Position numbers and translations under genes: made by a program. The notes beneath the pieces were generated by a model. It was not told the DNA's origin, did not search any database, and saw nothing but the letters and a program-made list of their open reading frames with translations. From Amoeboaphelidium protococcarum (taxonomy: Eukaryota > Aphelidiomycota > Aphelidea), in assembly GCA_023515745.1 (NCBI GenBank), contig JALECJ010000255.1, positions 320,001 to 384,000 of the forward strand: a stretch of DNA of 64,000 bases, read 5' to 3'. Below are positions 59,347 through 64,000 of this stretch, piece after piece (the stretch's first letter is position 1; every line of letters begins with the position of its first letter).

Positions 59347-60050
59347 ATGCTAGTTCATATTATTTATATTATTTAGATTTATTCTGTTGCAACCGTGTCA
59401 GCATGTTACAATATTATCAGTTTGAAACATTGTACAGTAATAAAAAAAGAATAGGCGTTTGAAAGTTGAATAATCCTCTAATCAGCCGTTTGACGCGATA
59501 AAAGAATTGGCTGAAACTATAAATTTGAGTCAAGGTTCGAGTACCACGATGTTGATGTAAAAATTATTTGGATAATGTTGCATGAATTAAATTCGCGGTA
59601 AGTGATGGAGAATCAAGCAACAAGTGTTCCGGTAAAATGTGTGGGTGCTAGATTGTATAGCAAACAATCCAAATACTACTTCAGACAGTATCAACTTCAT
59701 TAAACTAATCAAAATTTATTCCAAAGAGATTGATGTAATAATGTGTATAAATGCGAAAAAAAGCTAGAAATGCCTAGTGTCACACAAAACTAATTAAGAG
59801 GATGATCAATCAATCAATCTCGAGCGAGCGAGTGGACGCGTCAAGAAAATAACTTTGTCGCGATTTCTCGCGCTCTGTGTCGTTATTGCGTTTTGCATCC
59901 TCACAATATTAGGAGAGAGAGAGAGAGAGCATCTTTAAATTCACATCCGTTGACTCTATCTTTGTTCGTTGTCCATTTTCTATCCGTCTATTTTTGTATA
60001 TACCGTATAAAGAATAATATTAATAAGGTGATATCTAGTGTAAGTAGAGT
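59347..60050. other. Intergenic region upstream of the GATA gene
   Basis: About 700 bases with no gene. It holds a TA-rich patch near 59350-59380, an ACGCGT at 59836-59841 inside GGACGCGTCAAG, TTTCTCGCGCTC at about 59863-59874 and a GA repeat. It likely contains the promoter of the GATA factor. Confidence 0.5.
59913..59929 (+). repeat. GA microsatellite
   Basis: Eight GA units about 120 bases before the GATA-factor start. Confidence 0.95.
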
Positions 60051-62309
60051 ATGGCCCCGATACTCTTGAAGATTAAGGGCAATAAATCATTTTCCCAGTT
60101 GGCGTCTCTGGAGACTGAGGAGGAGTTGAGCAAGACTTGGAAAATATGTACAAAGGTCAAGGACTCTCTGGAGAATGGATGTCGTCTTGAGAATTTGAGC
60201 TGGAGACTGTGGCATCTACATAATAAACTTTTAAGCTCGTACAAGTATTAGAGAGTATGTGGTGGCTGCAGCAATGGATCATTAAATGGTGATGGTGTCA
60301 TTATTGAAGAAGAGCATCACATCCGCCGTCATCGTCGTCGTATGGGTCAAGATGGCGAGTAATTAAAGAGAGTGGGCTTAGTGACTACTTAGAAACTGAA
60401 ACTTGATGCTGATAGTGTTAGGCGACGATTATCAAAGAGACTGAATGATACTAAAAGCCTTGATAAAGAGTCACCATAACTTTCTCACATATCCGTTTAG
60501 ATAGGCGAACAAGCTATTGAAGAGGAAGATGAGGATGAAGAAGTAGACTCTATAACTGCTATTAAGCGTCATCGAGATTATCTAAAGAGCTAGAATTAAC
60601 TGCCTCTTCCGTCGTCATAACGCAGATCATAGTAGGAGCCTCATTCAGATGGAGTGTTGAATTGCTAGGATGGAGACATTGAGTCAAAGGCACATCCTGT
60701 TGGCAGTTTTGATAAAATGCTGAATGAGGTGACGCCCAAAGATTCTCACGTTCACACTAAGCTCACTAAAAATGATCATGATATTGCTACTCCGGCTGAG
60801 CATACTATTCACCTTGAAGACTTTTTTGGATCACTTCCTGCTACTGTAATCTTGGGTAATTTAGAGGAAGGTCCAAGATTGGAGATACCCATGACGGAAA
60901 TAGAATACGATAATATGTCCAACTGGCTTACAGGTATGGACGATGATCTGAATCTGAATTTTATTTAAAGTGCATCCTCATCATCTTAATCTGTGCAAAT
61001 GGGTAATCAAGAGTAATAGTTATAATAATAATATCAGAATTATGATACCTCTCTGCTAGGATAGTCTTTCGATAGTTCAATGGTTAGGAATATGGCTGAT
61101 TCTTCCCAGTAAAGTGCATCTCAGAATAATGGTTATGGTCTTAAATCCGCTGATAATTCCATGAGTATGTATTACTCCTTTTCTGGTATCCGTCCGTAAT
61201 AGGGCGCTGGCTTGGCTGGAAGCATGGCCCCAAGTAATCTTAATCCATTGAGTCGATCGGCATCTTTTGATGTTTTGAATGGCAATGAGCAATATCACAA
61301 TAAGTAGTCCTTGTACAGTAATGTGGATCATCTTGGCTTGTCGCTTGGTATCTAATAAAGTTAGATGAGTTTTGCGGAGTTAACTACATAGAGTAACTAG
61401 CTTTAATATTAGCAGTAGCTATCGTTTAATTCATCATCTGCCAGTGGTGGATATGGAAGCACAGTTGTATCGCGTTCATAATCACTAGATGCTGGTCAGA
61501 AGAATGGGCCTAGCGGTAAAGCACAGAAGGCGAAGAAGCCTCGGGAGCCTAAGAAATCTGCGCTGCTTCCGAGCTCCTCTTTACCGCCTGCAGTAGCTGC
61601 TCATTCAGCGAAATCTGGTGATGGTAAGCAGCAATGTCCTAATTGCGGGACAAGTAACACACCGCTGTGGCGTAGAATTCCTGAAACTGGCGAGACTTTG
61701 TGTAATGCCTGCGGTCTTTATTACAAATAACATTAGAAGCATCGACCCATGTCTTTAAAAGCTTTAGCTGCTGCCAAAAATGGCGAATCGGAATATGTGC
61801 GGCCCAAGTGCTATAACTGCTAAACTGATTCCACTCCGTTATGGCGAAAAGATTCAGTCATGGTTCAAGACTAGTAGAGCGGTGAGGAGGTTGAAGAGTC
61901 TATTGTGCTGTGCAATGCCTGCGGATTATACAAGAAGATGCACAAGGCTATGCGTCCAATAACTGGAGAGTAGTCGCGCAAGAGGCTGAAGCTGTCAGTA
62001 GAAAGCCTTGATTCCTCTGTCACCAATGTTCACCCTTCTCAATCAATGCCGATTGAAGATAATCAAAGAACTGCAACAACTGCTGTATAACCGTTGTAAC
62101 GAAGTAGTTCTGAAGCTGCGTCGTTTTAGTTATCTGAGCCTCCACCTGTAATGGACGCCTTTAATCCATTGCAGTCATATCAACAGATGTAGTAGCCTTA
62201 AAATGGGCAATCTCCTCAGAATTTTAGTAAATATAGCGCCCAATTACCTCACAATTTATACACTGGTTTGGATCAACAAAATTTGGGAATCCACGGTATG
62301 CACTAATGA
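60051..62309 (+). CDS. GATA-type transcription factor with two zinc fingers
   Basis: Single exon, 752 residues. The N-terminus has [18 protein letters not shown], which matches the DUF1752 motif of fungal nitrogen-regulatory GATA factors (AreA/Gln3/Nut1). The middle is long, Gln/Ser-rich. Two GATA fingers lie near the C-terminus: the first [14 protein letters not shown]...[11 protein letters not shown] (about 525-565) has the normal spacing, the second [14 protein letters not shown]...[11 protein letters not shown] (about 583-628) has a loop lengthened by several acidic residues. Such a protein binds GATA sites in promoters, perhaps of nitrogen-use genes. DUF1752 together with GATA is a fungal combination. 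Confidence 0.88.
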
Positions 62310-62389
62310 CTATATAATAATAATTAATAACAATATATTTATTTTTTACTCTTCCCAAAGCTTAGATGTCATTTTCAATAAACATTCAT

Positions 62390-62398
62390 TTTAAGCGC
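62390..62398 (+). promoter_or_regulatory. TTTAAGCGC motif upstream of NCS-1
   Basis: Third copy of the nonamer, 78 bases before the start codon. Confidence 0.3.
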
Positions 62399-62475
62399 GT
62401 CCTTTCAAACCATCTTAACTTCGCTCTTTATTGGAAAGATCTAACTTCTTAATCAAAGATAAAACTTTAATAGAA

Positions 62476-63345
62476 ATGGGAGGAGGAGCGAGTAAGTTGA
62501 GTCCAGAGAAGATTAGCGATTTGCAAGCGATAACCAGCTTCGATAAGAAGGATCTGCAGATGTGGTTTAAAGGTTTTAGTTAGGATGCAACTGCAAAGAC
62601 TGCAGATTTATCCGTAGACATTGCGCTCAGTCAACAGTACGAACCAGCGATGAGTAAAGCTGACTGGCTAAAGATCTACAAGCAATACTTTCCGTTCGGG
62701 GATCCTTCAAGATTTGCTAATCACATGTTTCGAGTGATTGATCAGGACTAGGATGGTCTGGTATCCTTCACAGAGTTTATGAAAGCGCTGAGTAAATTCA
62801 AATCGTCGTCCAGCGGGGGACAGCAATCGATGTAGTCGCTGTAATAATAATCGCAACAATTAGAACAATCTTCGTCGCCACAATAGGTATAAAATGGATA
62901 GATGCAAGTGCTAACCAAGAGTCAACTTGAGCGACTTTACTGGTCATTTAATCTGTATGATATCAATCGCGACGGTGTGGTGGATCGCGATGAAGTTTTC
63001 GATGTTTTGAGTTCTTTGTATGAAATGCTGGGAGACCTGGCGCCATAAATTGAAAGTGGCTCGGTACAGCAGTCGTCATTCTAGTAGACTAATAATGGCG
63101 CTGCTGATCATGCTCTCAATGGCTCTAGTTCTCCTCAGTTAGCCGGGAGTTATTAAAATAATAATAATCAGAACAATGATCCCCTTAGTAATTTCGATAA
63201 ACTAGCGCGTGCAAGAACTGACTATCTCTTCAATGCATTAGATAGAGATGGTGATGGTAAATTGGACCTGGAAGATTTTGAGAGAGCGTCGCTTCAAGAT
63301 CCTATAATTTAGTAAGCACTCAGCATCTATGACAATATTCTTTGA
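62476..63345 (+). CDS. FRQ1: Frequenin/NCS-1 calcium sensor
   Basis: Single exon, 289 residues; the family is 190. N-terminal MGGGASKLS is an N-myristoylation site as in Frq1. WLKIYKQYFPFGDPSRFANHMF is diagnostic, and EF-hand loops DQDQDGLVSFTE, DINRDGVVDRDE and DRDGDGKLDLED keep the acidic ligands; the first hand is degenerate, as usual. It ends LSIYDNIL like the family. The extra 100 residues are Gln/Ser/Asn-rich inserts between hands, written mainly in TAA/TAG/CAG. Frq1/NCS-1 activates phosphatidylinositol 4-kinase (Pik1) at the Golgi. Confidence 0.93.
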
Positions 63346-63580
63346 GAATCTTCTGAGTGTAAAATGCGTGTTAATTTATACTTTTACCGTCTTATGCCTA
63401 TCACCATTATTCTCTGTTGTGACGATCACTTGACGATTCTTCCTTTGACGACGGCAAAGTTCTATCTTTGTAGATTCACCGAATTCAAAGCGCCAAGTTT
63501 ATCTTTGAGATATTCATATCTTCTCTGAATTAAATCTGCAAAAATCAAGTAGAAATAAAATTGAAATAAAATAATATAAT
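63346..63580. other. Intergenic region
   Basis: 235 bases between FRQ1 and MBF1 on the same strand; AT-rich just before the MBF1 start. Nothing else seen. Confidence 0.5.
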
Positions 63581-64000
63581 ATGAGTGACGATTGGGATAA
63601 AGTTACAGTGCTGAAGAAGCGAACTAATGCACCAAAGACTGCAACTAGCGCTAGTTAGATCAATGCTGCCAGAAGAGATGGTGCCGTGCTGGCGGTAGAG
63701 AAGAAGATGACTGCGGGGAATAAGCCAAAGAACATGGGCACTGATTTAAATGCAGCGAAACTTGATCGGGAAACCGAGGAGCTGACTGTGAAGACTGTGG
63801 GCATGGAAGTTGGTAAGGCGATTGCGTAGGCTAGAGCGGACAAGGGAATGACGTAGAAAGATTTGGCTGTGAAGATCAACGAGAAACAGCAGGTCATTCA
63901 AGAGTACGAGAACGGAAAAGCGGTGCCGAATCAACAGATTTTGGCCAAAATGGAGAGAAATTTGGGCGTAAAGCTGAGGGGAAAAGACATTGGAACACCT
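63581..64000 (+). CDS. MBF1: Multiprotein bridging factor 1 (partial)
   Basis: The first 140 codons lie inside the window; the stop lies beyond the right edge. [14 protein letters not shown] is the conserved start, then [24 protein letters not shown] and a helix-turn-helix of the XRE type ([46 protein letters not shown]). MBF1 bridges TBP with bZIP activators and also protects ribosome frame. Family certain; conserved Gln residues of the HTH are UAG. Confidence 0.97.

Noticed and set aside
59530-59560. GGTTCGAGTACC resembling a tRNA T-arm
   Set aside because: The stem does not pair well and no anticodon arm lies upstream.

Overview
The window is nuclear DNA from a eukaryote that reads TAA and TAG as glutamine and stops only at TGA. 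Read with the standard code, nearly every gene breaks into fragments. Read with UAR=Gln, about 29 genes become continuous families ending in TGA, with start, stop and exon lengths that agree in frame. The best single proof is the Rab2 gene, where the invariant switch-II Gln (DTAGQE) is encoded by TAG. Several genes point to the fungal side of the eukaryotes (Holomycota): a class V-type chitin synthase fused to a myosin motor, a GATA factor with a fungal DUF1752-like N-terminus, LCL3-, PRM10- and DUF2415-like proteins, RNA14, MED10 and FRQ1/NCS-1. A SPAG6/PF16-like axonemal protein, a BRCA2 with BRC repeats and an UNC80-like protein point to an early-diverging, zoosporic or recently zoosporic lineage. 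From memory, UAR=Gln has been reported in some aphelids (Amoeboaphelidium), and that would fit. I cannot fix the taxon from this window.

Layout. 1-9.5 kb: mitochondrial processing peptidase beta (runs off the left edge), an MDM1/SNX13-like PXA-PX-nexin protein, and a myosin-like protein whose nucleotide-binding motifs are degenerate. 9.7-16 kb: a large helical UNC80-like protein and an equilibrative nucleoside transporter. 16-22.5 kb: a 2136-residue myosin-chitin synthase with intact motor and catalytic motifs. 23-31.5 kb: CCDC90/FMP32, SPAG6, a PRPP-synthetase-associated subunit, an LCL3 nuclease, TFIIA-gamma and a membrane-anchored carboxylesterase. 31.4-45.6 kb: GT61 glycosyltransferase, ThrE/PRM10 transporter, MED10, RNA14/CstF77, SNF7, adenylate kinase, a coiled-coil protein with a possible RasGAP-like domain, and a secreted intradiol dioxygenase-like protein. 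45.6-47.3 kb: gene-poor stretch starting at a poly-C run with an N. 47.3-57.1 kb: DUF2415-type WD40 protein, a DH-PH-FYVE exchange factor, BRCA2, Rab2 and APRT. 57.2-59.4 kb: decayed mobile DNA with a Ty3-type integrase end plus chromodomain, and a nuclease-like frame. 60-64 kb: two-finger GATA factor, NCS-1/FRQ1 and MBF1 (runs off the right edge).

The genes do not form a pathway cluster; this is ordinary dense gene order with many convergent and divergent pairs. Themes that recur are cell wall and membrane traffic (chitin synthase, Rab2, SNF7, FYVE-GEF, PX protein) and purine/PRPP metabolism (PRPS subunit, APRT, adenylate kinase, nucleoside transporter). Introns are few, mostly short (58-86 nt, with two longer ones of 186 and 290 nt), usually near the 5' end, and all nine that I infer begin GT and end TAG. 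I found no rRNA, tRNA or CRISPR array. All positions and translations were worked out by eye; no database search was run.
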